From: an uncultured Christensenella sp.
Lineage (GTDB): Bacteria > Bacillota > Clostridia > Christensenellales > Borkfalkiaceae
Reading direction: 5' to 3'
Length of the DNA stretch: 64,000 nt
NCBI GenBank assembly: GCA_905203015.1
Contig: CAJKUC010000004.1
Location: 57,682 to 121,681 of the forward strand
A model generated the notes under the pieces. It saw only the letters and a program-made list of their open reading frames with translations. It did not search any database and was not told the DNA's origin. A program made the translations under genes and the position numbers. Below, one piece after another: positions 53,894 through 63,791 of this stretch; the stretch's first letter is position 1; the number at the start of each line of letters is the position of its first letter.

Positions 53894-54580
53894 ATGGCTT
53901 ATACGCAAAGAATGAAAATATTGTGCTCGCATCTGCGCAAAGCGGAGACGTTTGCCGACGTAGGCTGCGATCACGGGTATATGTCGGAATACATGCTGAA
54001 AAACGGACTGTGCGGGAAACTGTATTTTTCCGACATAAGCCGCGGAAGCCTCGCGAAAGCAAAAAAACTTCTGGCGGAGTACGTGGATGGCGGCAGGGCG
54101 GAAGGCGTGCTGGGCGACGGATTTTACGGCGTGCCGAAAGATACGGAAGAAGTGCTGATCGCGGGAATGGGCGGCAGCGAAATCGTGGATATCCTCTCTC
54201 ATGAGAAATACGGCTTTCTGCCCGCGTATTTTGTGTTTCAGCCGATGCTCGACGGGGAAAAACTGCGCAGGTATCTGATTGAAAACGGCGCGTTTTTAGA
54301 GCGGGATTATACGTTTGTATGCGACGGAAAGCCTTACGATTGCATTACGGGAAGAAAACGAAAAAAAGGCGAAGAGTCGCAGACGTACACCCGCGCGGAA
54401 TACGCGTTCGGCAGAGAGAATATTCAAAGCAGAAGCGAAGATTTTTTAAAGAGGCTGAAAGAAAAAGCGGCGCGCGTACGGAAATACATGAACGGCAACG
54501 GGCTCAGCGAAAAATCGCGCGAAGAACTTACGGCGCGTTACGAATTTTTAACGGGGGTGATTTCCGGTGAAATCGAATGA
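53894..54580 (+). CDS. trmK: tRNA (adenine(22)-N1)-methyltransferase
   Basis: 228 residues. SAM-binding motif FADVGCDHGYMSEYML near 18-33, and IAGMGGSEI near 92. C-terminal helical part. Usual gene order rpoD-trmK-Nif3-like is kept. Overlaps the next gene by 14 bp. Confidence 0.92.
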   Translation: MAYTQRMKILCSHLRKAETFADVGCDHGYMSEYMLKNGLCGKLYFSDISRGSLAKAKKLLAEYVDGGRAEGVLGDGFYGVPKDTEEVLIAGMGGSEIVDILSHEKYGFLPAYFVFQPMLDGEKLRRYLIENGAFLERDYTFVCDGKPYDCITGRKRKKGEESQTYTRAEYAFGRENIQSRSEDFLKRLKEKAARVRKYMNGNGLSEKSREELTARYEFLTGVISGEIE

Positions 54581-55418
54581 ACTGTTTTTACTGGCGGAGC
54601 GTTTCGCGCCGATTCGTTACAGCGAAGAATTCTGCTCCCGATACGGCGCGTACGATAATTCGGGCTTGCTTGTGGATCGCGGAAACGACGTGAAAAAAGC
54701 GGTGTTTTCGCTCGATCTTTCGTGCGGCGCCGTGGAATATGCCGAAAAAATCGGCGCGGGGGCGATCGTAACGCATCATCCCGCGATTTATGCGAAACTT
54801 TCTTCGATTCGTGCGGACGATCCGTTAAGCGGCGCGGTGCTTGCCGCGGCACGGGCGGGGATATCCGTGATTTCGATGCATCTTAATCTCGACGCGGCGG
54901 AAGGCGGAATCGACGAATCGCTGGCGGAAGGAATCCGCAAGGCGGCGGCAAAGGCGCACGGCGCTACCGCCGACGAAGCGGGAGAAACGGAGCGCAAAGC
55001 GAAAGCGGCGGAGAAGATTATGTATACTTTTTCCTGCGGCAAGGGCGGCTACGGCAGGGTGTACGACGTGACGGAAACAAGCGCGGGAAAATTGAAAGAG
55101 GCGTTCGACGAAGAATTTTCCGCAAAACATACGTTGCTTTTCGGAAAAGAAAACAAAGCGGTTCGGCGCGCGGCTTCATTCTGCGGCGCGGGGGCGGATG
55201 AAGAAGCGATCGGCTTCGCGGCGGAAAACGGGGCGGATCTGATCGTCTCTTCCGATTTCAAACATCATATATTAAAAAGCGCGACGGAGCGCGGCATGGC
55301 GGTGATTGCGCCTACGCATTACGCTTCCGAAGCGTACGGATTTTATCGATTTTATCAAAAAATCGCCGGGGCGGCGGAAATCGGCTGCGAATTTTTTGCG
55401 GACGAAACGTTGCTCTGA
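54567..55418 (+). CDS. Nif3-like dinuclear metal centre protein
   Basis: 283 residues from GTG 54567. Metal ligands in AIVTHHPAIY near 70-79, a central segment around 125-190, and SSDFKHH plus APTHYASE near the C-terminus. Structures of the family show two metals; the reaction is not firmly known (GTP cyclohydrolase I type 2 is disputed). Nested between trmK and the zinc-ribbon gene, as in Bacillota. Confidence 0.9.
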   Translation: MKSNELFLLAERFAPIRYSEEFCSRYGAYDNSGLLVDRGNDVKKAVFSLDLSCGAVEYAEKIGAGAIVTHHPAIYAKLSSIRADDPLSGAVLAAARAGISVISMHLNLDAAEGGIDESLAEGIRKAAAKAHGATADEAGETERKAKAAEKIMYTFSCGKGGYGRVYDVTETSAGKLKEAFDEEFSAKHTLLFGKENKAVRRAASFCGAGADEEAIGFAAENGADLIVSSDFKHHILKSATERGMAVIAPTHYASEAYGFYRFYQKIAGAAEIGCEFFADETLL

Positions 55419-55432
55419 CGGGAGGTAAACAT

Positions 55433-56137
55433 ATGTCTAATTTAGCGACTATATTGCAGTATCAGGAAACGGACAAGAAACTTTTCGCTCTGGAGAAGGA
55501 ACTTTCGTCGTGCGAGGAGAGAAAGGAATTCGTGAAAGCGAAGAAATTTCTGGAAAACGCGGCGGAAAAACTCGATTCGCTGGAAATAAAAGCGCGCACG
55601 CTGAAAGAAAAGGCTGCGGAGATCGAAAGCCGTTGCGGAGCGATCGAAAAAGATCTTGCCGATCTTTCGGGAATAGACGAACTGATCGAGGGCGGCGCTG
55701 ACGTTTCGTATTACAAGAAAGCGGCGCTTAAACAGATGGATACGCTTCGTAAAACGAAAGCGGAACTTGCCGCTACGGCAAACGAGATTTCGGAAACGGA
55801 CAAAGAATTTAAAGATCTGAAAAAGAAAGTGCTTTCCATGCAGAAAAAATACGCGGAAGCAAACGAGAAATACAAGGCGGTGAAAGCGGCGCGCGAGGGC
55901 GAGAGAAAGGCGCTGGAAGCGGAACTTGCCGAAATCGCGAAAGGTATTCCCGAAGCCGCGATGAACAAATACCTTACGAAGAGGAAAGAAAAGGTGTTCC
56001 CCGTTGTGTTTCCGCTTACGGCGGACGGCAGATGTTCGTGCTGCAGCATGGAAATTCCTCTTGCGGCGATGAGCGAACTGGATTCGTCCGGCGTGATCGA
56101 ATGTGAAAACTGCCACAGGATTCTGTATCGGCAATAA
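55433..56137 (+). CDS. Zinc-ribbon protein with long coiled coil (C4-type)
   Basis: 234 residues. Residues about 10-170 are heptad-rich helices (LEKELSSCEERKEFVKAKKF and similar), then CSCCSMEIP and CENCHRILY at 200-230 as four-Cys zinc ribbon. This DUF164-like protein regularly follows Nif3-like genes; role unknown, perhaps nucleic-acid binding. GGGAGG 8 bp before ATG. Confidence 0.85.
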   Translation: MSNLATILQYQETDKKLFALEKELSSCEERKEFVKAKKFLENAAEKLDSLEIKARTLKEKAAEIESRCGAIEKDLADLSGIDELIEGGADVSYYKKAALKQMDTLRKTKAELAATANEISETDKEFKDLKKKVLSMQKKYAEANEKYKAVKAAREGERKALEAELAEIAKGIPEAAMNKYLTKRKEKVFPVVFPLTADGRCSCCSMEIPLAAMSELDSSGVIECENCHRILYRQ

Positions 56138-56192
56138 GCCGACGGAATGAGGGAAAGAACTATTCCAAAGAAACGCCGCATAAAATAAAACG

Positions 56193-57263
56193 ATGCAAAA
56201 AGTTGTGGCGGAAATCTCTTTACGTACGATCGAAGAAAACGCTCGTTTCTGGAAAGAGCGAACGAGAAATCTGCTGTATGCCGTAGTGAAAGACGACGCA
56301 TACGGGCACGGGGCGGCGGAAACGGCTTGCGCGCTCGATCGCGTGGCGGACGCGTTCGCCGTGGCGAATATCGACGAAGCCGTGGCTCTTTTATCCGTGA
56401 CGGATAAAGATATTCTGGTGCTTACGCCGCCCGCTACGGAAGAAGAGGCGATCGAAATAGTTTCCCGCGGCTGTATTCTTACGGCGGACGGCGCTTTTTC
56501 CGCCTGTGCCGCTGCCCGTGCGGCGGAATATGCGCCCGATAAAACGGCGCGCGTACATCTGAAAGCGAATACGGGCATGAATCGTTACGGTTCGTCGTAC
56601 GGCGCGTTCAGAAGAACGTGCGAAATACTTAAAACCGCGAAGAACGTGCGTGTGGAGGGGATTTTTTCTCACCTCGCGGGGATAACGAACAGGGAAAATG
56701 CCGCCGCGCAGCGCGATCGCTTTACGGAGCATTGCGCCATAGCGGAAGAATATTTTCCGCGCCTGATCCGTCATCTTTCCGCTACGGCGGGCGCGTGCCT
56801 CGACGAAAGTTTTTATTTCGACGCGGTGCGGATCGGTCTCGGATTATACGGGTATCTGCCCGACGGATGTCTGCCTCTTGTTGCAGTGAAAAGAGGCAAA
56901 GAAGGAAAAGGCTTTTCGCCCGTGAAGATTGCGATGAAAGCATACGCCCGCGTGGTGAAAAGCGGCGTTTACCGTTTCGGAACGCTCGGCTACGGCGATA
57001 CGGCGGGTGTTTCCGGCGAAAAATTTCACGTGACGGGCGCAGGCTACGGCGGAGGTTTTTTCAGAAGAGAAAAAAACGGCATGGCGGGCGGCGTGAATAT
57101 CGGCGCGCCATGTATGGACGCTACGCTAAGGAGCGGCGGAGCAGTGCGCGGCAAAAGAGAAGCGGTGCTGCTGAATGCGGCGGCAACGGCGGCGGAAGCG
57201 GGTACGATCCCGTACGAAGTGCTTTGCGCCGTAGGAAAAAACGCGGAACGAATTTACGTATAG
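56193..57263 (+). CDS. alr: Alanine racemase
   Basis: 356 residues. Makes D-alanine for peptidoglycan. PLP-lysine Lys33 in YAVVKDDAYGHG (most family members have VKANAYGHG), MNRYGSSYG near 128, HLSATAGACLD, VRIGLGLYGY, the C-terminal GTLGYGDTAGVS and the ending GTIPYEVLCAVGKNAERIY. Slightly short C-terminal domain and slightly different motifs, but active-site pieces are in place. No strong ribosome site. Confidence 0.88.
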   Translation: MQKVVAEISLRTIEENARFWKERTRNLLYAVVKDDAYGHGAAETACALDRVADAFAVANIDEAVALLSVTDKDILVLTPPATEEEAIEIVSRGCILTADGAFSACAAARAAEYAPDKTARVHLKANTGMNRYGSSYGAFRRTCEILKTAKNVRVEGIFSHLAGITNRENAAAQRDRFTEHCAIAEEYFPRLIRHLSATAGACLDESFYFDAVRIGLGLYGYLPDGCLPLVAVKRGKEGKGFSPVKIAMKAYARVVKSGVYRFGTLGYGDTAGVSGEKFHVTGAGYGGGFFRREKNGMAGGVNIGAPCMDATLRSGGAVRGKREAVLLNAAATAAEAGTIPYEVLCAVGKNAERIYV

Positions 57264-57436
57264 CGCAGGTTATCGGCGTGCGGCGTATCTGCTCCCGTCT
57301 GATGAAAATCGGGCGGCGCATGATATATGCCGGGCTATGACGGGACAAGCCTTGCGCCGAAATGTTCTGAGTCCCGAAAAAATATATATCCGATAAACAA
57401 AGGAAAAACGCCCGAAAGGGTATACGGAGGAAAAAA

Positions 57437-58165
57437 ATGTCCGGGTTTAAGAAAAAAATGAAAGTGTTCTGGCGTACGGTGCGGGAGTGCTTCGTGCACT
57501 CGCTGGTGCCTGCGTTCATGTATCTGGCGATGAGCGGTTTGCTCCTTGTGATTTTGCAGCGGCATGCCGACGATAACGGCAACGTTTCTCGTTCGACGAT
57601 TTTCACCGCTTCGATTATCTGCGGGCTGATCGGCGTGGCGTATAACGCTCTTATGGCGTGGGGATGCGGCGGCACGCATTTCGAGCATCTTGTTTCGGGC
57701 AATATGAAACGGCGTTCTGCGGAGGAACTCGGCAGCGATCTTACGATTACGGGATATAAATCGGAAAAGGAATATCGTCCGTGGAAAGGCTTTGCTATTG
57801 GAGCGTTTACGGCATTGCCCGTTTTGATCGGCGGATTGATTTTCGGGAAATATCAGCCGCAGATCCTTGCGGAAACCACTTCCCGCGGGGCAACCGTGCT
57901 GCTTCTGATTTTCGATCTGCTTGCGGGCTGGGCGATTATTCCGTTTCAGTATCTGAAAGCGTCGCATTACGCGCTTTCCGCGTTGTTCGCTCTGATCCCC
58001 GTAGCGATCTCGGGCGCGTTTTATATCATCGGCGCGTATTCCCGCCGTGCGAGTATCGCGAAGAAGCAGGCGTTGGCGGACAGAAAATCTGCGGAGCAGG
58101 CGGCAAAACCGAAAAAAATCAATTACGGCGGACTGCCCGGTACGAAGCCGAACAAAAAGAAATAA
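57437..58165 (+). CDS. Membrane protein of unknown function
   Basis: 242 residues. Four to five helices (about 21-40, 55-75, 115-135, 150-170, 178-200), a charged C-terminal tail rich in Lys and Ala with GGLPGTKPNKKK at the end. Strong GGAGG 8 bp before ATG. Not recognised. Confidence 0.7.
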   Translation: MSGFKKKMKVFWRTVRECFVHSLVPAFMYLAMSGLLLVILQRHADDNGNVSRSTIFTASIICGLIGVAYNALMAWGCGGTHFEHLVSGNMKRRSAEELGSDLTITGYKSEKEYRPWKGFAIGAFTALPVLIGGLIFGKYQPQILAETTSRGATVLLLIFDLLAGWAIIPFQYLKASHYALSALFALIPVAISGAFYIIGAYSRRASIAKKQALADRKSAEQAAKPKKINYGGLPGTKPNKKK

Positions 58166-58186
58166 AAGCGGGCGGAAAGGTTGCGT

Positions 58187-58732
58187 ATGAGAATTATCGG
58201 CGGAAAACACAGAGGCAGAATCCTCGCGGAATTCAAAGGCGAAGAAATCCGCCCGACGGCGGATCGCGTGAAAGAATCGCTTTTCAACGTGTTATCGCGG
58301 GAAATTGCGGGCGCGCGCGTTCTCGATCTGTTTTGCGGCAGCGGCGCGCTCGGGCTGGAATGTCTTTCGCGGGGAGCGGAAGAGGCGGTGTTTAACGATT
58401 GCTCGAAAGACAGCGTAGCCGTACTGAAAGCGAACATAAAAAAACTCGGCGCGGAAGAGAACAGCACCGTGTATACGCTGGATTATTTAGCCTGCCTTTC
58501 CCGGCTGAGCGGAAAATTCGATATTATTTTTCTCGATCCGCCTTACCGTTTCGATTACGGCGTTTCGGCAACGGAGGAAATTGCCCGCCGTTCGCTGTTA
58601 TCCGATAGCGGCGTGATCGTTTACGAGCGCAACGCTCCCTTTCCCGAGGAAAAAACTGGAATTTTCACGGTGTGCGACGTGCGGAAATACGGAAAGACAT
58701 ACCTTTCGCTTTTGCGGCTGTGCGGAAAATAA
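58187..58732 (+). CDS. rsmD: 16S rRNA (guanine(966)-N2)-methyltransferase
   Basis: 181 residues from ATG 58187 (AAGG 6 bp upstream; TTG 58181 would be closer). Starts MRIIGGKHRGR, has RPTADRVKESLFNVL near 25-40, VLDLFCGSGALGLE and FLDPPY (the amine methyltransferase motif IV). Located before coaD, a standard order. Confidence 0.95.
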   Translation: MRIIGGKHRGRILAEFKGEEIRPTADRVKESLFNVLSREIAGARVLDLFCGSGALGLECLSRGAEEAVFNDCSKDSVAVLKANIKKLGAEENSTVYTLDYLACLSRLSGKFDIIFLDPPYRFDYGVSATEEIARRSLLSDSGVIVYERNAPFPEEKTGIFTVCDVRKYGKTYLSLLRLCGK

Positions 58733-58855
58733 ACGATGCGGACGATTGCTTTGCGGGCGTCGCTTTTGCATGTGCGAAAGCGGGAAGCGGTGTCCGGCAA
58801 AGCGGGCTTCGTTGCGAAAGACACGGCGATCGGAAGGTGTCAAGGGAAAAGAATT

Positions 58856-59365
58856 ATGAAAAAATGTGTGTTTGCGGGAACGTTCGATCCGCCTACGCTG
58901 GGGCACAGAGCCGTAGTGGAACGGGCGAAAAAAGTATTCGACGAAGTGATCGTGGCGATTTTGGTAAATCCCGATAAAAAGCCGCTGTTCACCGTGGCGG
59001 AGCGTATGGAACTTTTAAAAAAGACCATGCCTTTTGCGGAAGTGAAAATTATATCTTCGGAAAAAACCGCCGCCGACCTTATGAAAGAAACCGGTGCGGA
59101 TTGCTATCTGCGCGGCATCAGAAACGGCACGGATTTCGATTACGAAACCGCGAATTACTACGTAAGCGAAAAACTTTGCGGAGAATTTATCGCTATGTAT
59201 GTGCCCTGCCCGCAGAATTTATTGCACGTATCGTCTTCGGCGGTACGCGCGATTCTGAAATTCGGGAAAAGCGCGGACGGCTACGTCGCGGACGAGGCGA
59301 AAGATCTTCTGCTTGCGTTGTACGAAGAGAAAAAGCGCGACGGAACTTCCGCGAAAAACGGTTGA
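58856..59365 (+). CDS. coaD: Phosphopantetheine adenylyltransferase
   Basis: 169 residues from ATG 58856. Penultimate step of CoA synthesis. CVFAGTFDPPTLGHRAV carries the TxGH motif near 14-17; DCYLRGIRNGTDFDYE near 80-95 and SSSAVRAI near 125 are typical. The frame upstream is open but has no ribosome site. Confidence 0.95.
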   Translation: MKKCVFAGTFDPPTLGHRAVVERAKKVFDEVIVAILVNPDKKPLFTVAERMELLKKTMPFAEVKIISSEKTAADLMKETGADCYLRGIRNGTDFDYETANYYVSEKLCGEFIAMYVPCPQNLLHVSSSAVRAILKFGKSADGYVADEAKDLLLALYEEKKRDGTSAKNG

Positions 59366-59406
59366 TTTGCGCGGCAAAAAAGCGGAAGAAGCATTGGTGA
59401 AACGTT

Positions 59407-60714
59407 ATGGATTTATTCGATTTCAATAATTTCGAGGAAACGGCAAAGCCGCTTTCCGAAAGAATGAGAGCAAACAATTTAAACGAGTTTATCGGGCAGA
59501 AGCACCTTGTGGCGGAAGGATCGCTGCTGCGCAGGGCGATCGCTTCCGATCGGCTGGGCAGTTGTATTTTTTACGGACCTCCGGGGTGCGGAAAAACCAC
59601 GCTTGCCAACATTATCGCCATGACGACGAACGGCGAATTCATTAAACTGAACGCGGTTAATTCGGGCGTTGCGGACGTGAAAAAAGCCGTGGACACCGCG
59701 CGGGACAATCTTCGGCTGTATAATAAACGCACCTATCTGATGCTGGACGAATGTCATCGTTTCAGCAAAACGCAGAGCGATTCTCTTCTGCCCGCGATAG
59801 AAAAAGGCACGATTATCTTTATCGGCTCTACTACGGAAAATCCGTATGCGGCGATGACTCCCGCCATCGTTTCGCGTTGCCGCGTGTTCGAGTTCAAGAG
59901 GCTGAGCGAGGACGAAATCGCCGACGCGTTGAAAGCGGCTTTGAAAAACCGGCTGAAAGGATTGGGCAGGATGAATGCGGAGGCGGACGAGGATGCGATC
60001 CGTCATATCGCGCGCGTTGCGGGGGGAGACCTCAGAACGGCGTACAACGCGCTGGAACTTGCCGTCACCACCACGCCGAAAGACGCGGACGGCGTGATCA
60101 GAGTGCGCCTTGCCGACGCTGAACAATCCATACAGCGGAAAGCATTGTCGTTCGGGGAAGATCAGTATTACGATTATCTTTCGGCGTTTTGCAAATCGCT
60201 TCGCGGCAGCGATCCGAATGCGGCGTTATATTATGCGAACCGTATTATAGAGGGCGGCGGCGATCCCATGCTGGTGGCGCGGCGGCTGGTTGTGCACTCT
60301 GCGGAGGACGTGGGGCTTGCCGATCCGCGAGCCTTGCAGATGACGACGGCCGCGATGTACGCGCTTGAAAAAATCGGCTATCCCGAAGCGATGATTCCGC
60401 TTTCCGAAGCAATCATATATGTATGCGAGGCGGAAAAGAGCAATTCCGTGGTGGAAGCGCTGGGTGCGGCTCGGGAGGACGTGAAAAACGCGCGCGACGA
60501 CGAGGGCGTGCCCGCGTATCTCCGAGATAATTCCTATGGCAGCAAAGAGGATAAAGCGGCGAGCGCGAAATACAAATATCCGCATAGTTACGGCGGGTAT
60601 GTAGAGCAGCAGTACCTTCCCGATTCGATTAAAGATCACGTATATTATGTGCCGAAAGGGCGCGGCTACGAAGCGGAAATAGAAGAGCGCGACGCGAGGA
60701 GAAAAAAGAAATGA
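59407..60714 (+). CDS. rarA: Replication-associated recombination protein A (AAA+ ATPase)
   Basis: 435 residues. MRANNLNEFIGQKHLV opening, Walker A GPPGCGKTTLA near 58-68, Walker B YLMLDECHRFSK near 115, sensor 1 STTENPYAAM, then a C-terminal tetramerisation domain with KSLRGSDPNAALYY and DVGLADPRALQ. Acts at stalled forks. Overlaps nrdR by 4 bp. Confidence 0.96.
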   Translation: MDLFDFNNFEETAKPLSERMRANNLNEFIGQKHLVAEGSLLRRAIASDRLGSCIFYGPPGCGKTTLANIIAMTTNGEFIKLNAVNSGVADVKKAVDTARDNLRLYNKRTYLMLDECHRFSKTQSDSLLPAIEKGTIIFIGSTTENPYAAMTPAIVSRCRVFEFKRLSEDEIADALKAALKNRLKGLGRMNAEADEDAIRHIARVAGGDLRTAYNALELAVTTTPKDADGVIRVRLADAEQSIQRKALSFGEDQYYDYLSAFCKSLRGSDPNAALYYANRIIEGGGDPMLVARRLVVHSAEDVGLADPRALQMTTAAMYALEKIGYPEAMIPLSEAIIYVCEAEKSNSVVEALGAAREDVKNARDDEGVPAYLRDNSYGSKEDKAASAKYKYPHSYGGYVEQQYLPDSIKDHVYYVPKGRGYEAEIEERDARRKKK

Positions 60715-61166
60715 AATGCTTGTATTGCAACTGTACGGAAAGCAAAGTGGTGGATTCGAGATCGTCGGACGACGCGCGTACGATCCGCAGGCGCAGAGAA
60801 TGCGTTTCCTGCGGCAGAAGATTTACCACGTACGAAACGATCGAAGTCACGCCCGTGCTGGTGGTGAAAAATAACGGCATGCGGCAGGCGTTCAATGCGG
60901 AAAAGGTGAGAAACGGCATTATCAAATCCTGCGAAAAACGCCCCGTTCCCATGGCGGTGATCGACGAAATCGTGGCGGATATTTCCAAACAGGTGTATAA
61001 CAGCATGGAAAGCGAAATCACCTCGAAACAAATCGGCGAAATGGTGATGGAACGCCTGAAAAAAACGGACGAAGTGGCGTACGTACGCTATGCTTCCGTG
61101 TATCGCTCGTTCAAGGATATTTCGTCGTTTATGGCGGAATTACAGAGCATGATGAGCGCAAAATAA
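60711..61166 (+). CDS. nrdR: Transcriptional repressor NrdR
   Basis: 151 residues. Zinc ribbon MKCLYCNCTESKVVDSRSS and ECVSCGRRFTTYE, then an ATP-cone (about 46-136: TPVLVVKNNGMRQAFNAEKV). Represses ribonucleotide reductase operons by sensing dATP/ATP. ATG overlaps the rarA stop. Confidence 0.97.
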   Translation: MKCLYCNCTESKVVDSRSSDDARTIRRRRECVSCGRRFTTYETIEVTPVLVVKNNGMRQAFNAEKVRNGIIKSCEKRPVPMAVIDEIVADISKQVYNSMESEITSKQIGEMVMERLKKTDEVAYVRYASVYRSFKDISSFMAELQSMMSAK

Positions 61167-61198
61167 GGCGGTTTTTTCAATCGGACGAGGCATTTAAC

Positions 61199-62251
61199 AT
61201 GAGAAAAAAAGTAATGGTCGGCTCCGTTGCGATCGGCGGCGGCGAACGCGTGAAAATACAATCGATGACGACGTGCAGAACATCCGACGTGGAGACTTGT
61301 GCGGCGCAGACGGAGCGGCTTGCGGCGGCGGGCTGCGAGATTATACGCTATGCCGTTTTGGACGAAGCGGACGCTTATGCGATCGCGGAACTGAAAAAAC
61401 GGGTATCGCTGCCGATCGTGGCGGATATTCATTTTTCGCCGAAACTCGCCGTGCTCGCCGTGGAAAACGGGGCGGATAAATTGCGGATCAATCCCGGGAA
61501 TATCGGCGGAGAAAAGGAGATCGCGTATGTTGCGGACTGCGTTCGCGCGCATCATATTCCCGTTCGCGTGGGTGCGAATACGGGCAGCATAGAAAAGCAG
61601 TTTCTCGCCCGTTACGGGCGCAGCGCGCAGGCTTTGGCGGAAAGCGCGCTGTACAACGCTTCGCTGCTTGAAAAACACGGCGTGCACGATATCGTGATTT
61701 CCGTGAAGGCTTCCGATGTTCCGCTTACTTACGAAGCGTATTCTCTTTTGCCGTCGCTGTGCGATTATCCGTTGCACGTGGGCGTGACGGAAGCGGGCAG
61801 CAAAGCGGACGGCGTGATTAAAAGCGCGGTGGGGATCGGCGCGCTTTTGCTGAAAGGAATCGGCGATACGATCCGCGTTTCTTTAACCGACGATTCCATG
61901 GAAGAAGTGTATGCCGCAAAGAGGATTCTGCGCGCCTGCGGGCTGGATAAAGAATATATCGAGGTGGTGTCGTGCCCCACGTGCGGGCGGTGCTCCTGGA
62001 ACAGCATGGCTCTTGCGGAAAAGGTGAAAAATTTCGTTGCGCCGTATAAAAAACGCGGAAAAGTGGCGGTGATGGGGTGCGTGGTGAACGGGCCCGGAGA
62101 AGCGCGTGACGCGGATTTCGGGATCGCGGGCGGCGAAGGCTATTGCCTGATTTTCAAAAACGGAGAGGCGTATAAAAAGGTGAAAAAGGAAGCCGCCGAA
62201 ACGGAGTTTTTAGTCTGCCTGAAAGAGTGGCTTGACGGAAAGACGGAGTGA
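61199..62251 (+). CDS. ispG: 4-hydroxy-3-methylbut-2-enyl diphosphate synthase (IspG/GcpE)
   Basis: 350 residues. Iron-sulfur enzyme of the MEP isoprenoid pathway. VGSVAIGGGERVKIQSMTT opening, LRINPGNIGG near 100, and the cluster cysteines in SCPTCGRCSWN near 259-269 with NGPGEARDADFGIAGG near 301. Ribosome site GACGAGG 9 bp upstream. Confidence 0.96.
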   Translation: MRKKVMVGSVAIGGGERVKIQSMTTCRTSDVETCAAQTERLAAAGCEIIRYAVLDEADAYAIAELKKRVSLPIVADIHFSPKLAVLAVENGADKLRINPGNIGGEKEIAYVADCVRAHHIPVRVGANTGSIEKQFLARYGRSAQALAESALYNASLLEKHGVHDIVISVKASDVPLTYEAYSLLPSLCDYPLHVGVTEAGSKADGVIKSAVGIGALLLKGIGDTIRVSLTDDSMEEVYAAKRILRACGLDKEYIEVVSCPTCGRCSWNSMALAEKVKNFVAPYKKRGKVAVMGCVVNGPGEARDADFGIAGGEGYCLIFKNGEAYKKVKKEAAETEFLVCLKEWLDGKTE

Positions 62252-62255
62252 GTAA

Positions 62256-63791
62256 ATGAGCGTAACGGAAGAATTTTTGGATAAAATACGCGCGATCGAC
62301 GGCATGAAAAACGCGATCGTGAGCAATATCGAGATATACGGCAGACGAAAAATCGTTTGTTTTTATCTCGTTACGGATCTGCCGTATTCGCAGAACGTGA
62401 TTCCGCAGGCGGAGCAGATCGCCGCTTCGTTTTTGCCACAAGGTTTTTCGGCGGCGGTGAAAATCGAGAAAAAAACGCCCGACGAAACGCTTTTGCGGCA
62501 GGAAATCATGCGTTTTATGAAATGCAGATTCCCCGCCGCTTCCGCCTTTCTGGAAGAGCGTTACATAGAGGTGGAAAAAACGGAAGGCGGCGCGATTTTC
62601 CGTTTTGTGCTTGCGGCGGGCGAACAGGCGTTATTCACGGCGGACAACATACTCGACGAAGTGGCGAAGCATTTGCGTTCCACCTTCTGCGGCTCGTTTT
62701 TCGGCGACGTGCGCGTGACGGAAAAAGAGCGGGAGGCTTTGGAAGAAGAAGTGATCGAAGAAGCGGACGCACCGAAAATACGTATTTTTCCGATCGAAAA
62801 TTACGAAAAACTCGACGGCGCGGAACCGCAGCCGAAATACGCCACGTATATCGTGGATTGCAATGCGGAAAGCGAGGGCGTGGCAATCTGCGGGAAACTC
62901 GTTTCCATTCGTCAGAGAGAATCGAAAAAAGGGCGGACGTTTTATTCTGTGGAAATCGCCGATCCTACGGGGCGGATCCGCGGCGCGTATTTCCCGAAAA
63001 AAGCAACGGCGGAAAAGATCGCGGCGTTACAGCCCGATACGAATATCGTCTGCGTGGGCGATTTCGAGGTGTTTAATTCCAATTTGTCGTTCAATATCAA
63101 AAAGATCGATTACGGCGCGCCGCCCGAAGGTTTTGTGCCCGAGGCGCTTGCGGGCAGAAAAGTGCCCAAGGCGTATCACTACGTATTTCCCGAAAAATTT
63201 GAAGATTATACGCAATCCGGCTTCTTTGAAGACGCGGGCGTGCCCGACGATCTGAAAAAGCAGACGTTTGTGGTGTTCGATCTTGAAACGACAGGGCTGA
63301 ACAATCAGCCCGCCGTGGGAAAGGTGGATAAAATCATCGAAATCGGAGCGGTGAAAATGGTGGACGGCAACATGACGGAAAAATTTTCCACGTTTGTAGC
63401 CTGCCCCGAAAAACTGCCGCCGAATATCGTTGATCTTACGGGAATACACGACGAGGATCTTATCGGCGCGCCCGATATAGAAAAAGCGATCGCGGATTTT
63501 TATAAATTTACCGACGGCTGCGCGTTGGTGGGGCATAACGTGCAGTTCGATTATCGCTTTATCCGCTATTACGGCGAACAGTACCGTTATTTTTTCGACG
63601 CGAAATTATACGATACGATGACGATCGCGCAGGAAGTGCTGCGCGGCGAAGTGACGAATTTCAAACTGAATACGCTGGCGGATTATTATAATATTCATTT
63701 CAATCACCATCGCGCGTTCGACGACGCGCTTACGACGGCGAAAATTTTTGTGCAACTCATTAAAAAACGCGGCGGCTTACAGGGGCTGTAA
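62256..63791 (+). CDS. PolC-like N-terminal/OB/DEDDh exonuclease protein without polymerase domain
   Basis: 511 residues. Residues 1-170 resemble the helical/alpha-beta N-terminal domain of Gram-positive PolC; about 200-290 form an OB fold (GVAICGKLVSIRQRESKKG, ADPTGRIRGAYFPKKA); about 335-508 is a DEDDh exonuclease: FVVFDLETTGLNN (Asp, Glu), VGHNVQFDYRF (Asp), HHRAFDDALTTAKIF (His, Asp). In real PolC (about 1450 residues) the exonuclease is inserted in a PHP domain followed by the polymerase; here a stop and terminator end the gene. Probably a proofreading or repair exonuclease. 4 bp after ispG. Confidence 0.8.
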   Translation: MSVTEEFLDKIRAIDGMKNAIVSNIEIYGRRKIVCFYLVTDLPYSQNVIPQAEQIAASFLPQGFSAAVKIEKKTPDETLLRQEIMRFMKCRFPAASAFLEERYIEVEKTEGGAIFRFVLAAGEQALFTADNILDEVAKHLRSTFCGSFFGDVRVTEKEREALEEEVIEEADAPKIRIFPIENYEKLDGAEPQPKYATYIVDCNAESEGVAICGKLVSIRQRESKKGRTFYSVEIADPTGRIRGAYFPKKATAEKIAALQPDTNIVCVGDFEVFNSNLSFNIKKIDYGAPPEGFVPEALAGRKVPKAYHYVFPEKFEDYTQSGFFEDAGVPDDLKKQTFVVFDLETTGLNNQPAVGKVDKIIEIGAVKMVDGNMTEKFSTFVACPEKLPPNIVDLTGIHDEDLIGAPDIEKAIADFYKFTDGCALVGHNVQFDYRFIRYYGEQYRYFFDAKLYDTMTIAQEVLRGEVTNFKLNTLADYYNIHFNHHRAFDDALTTAKIFVQLIKKRGGLQGL

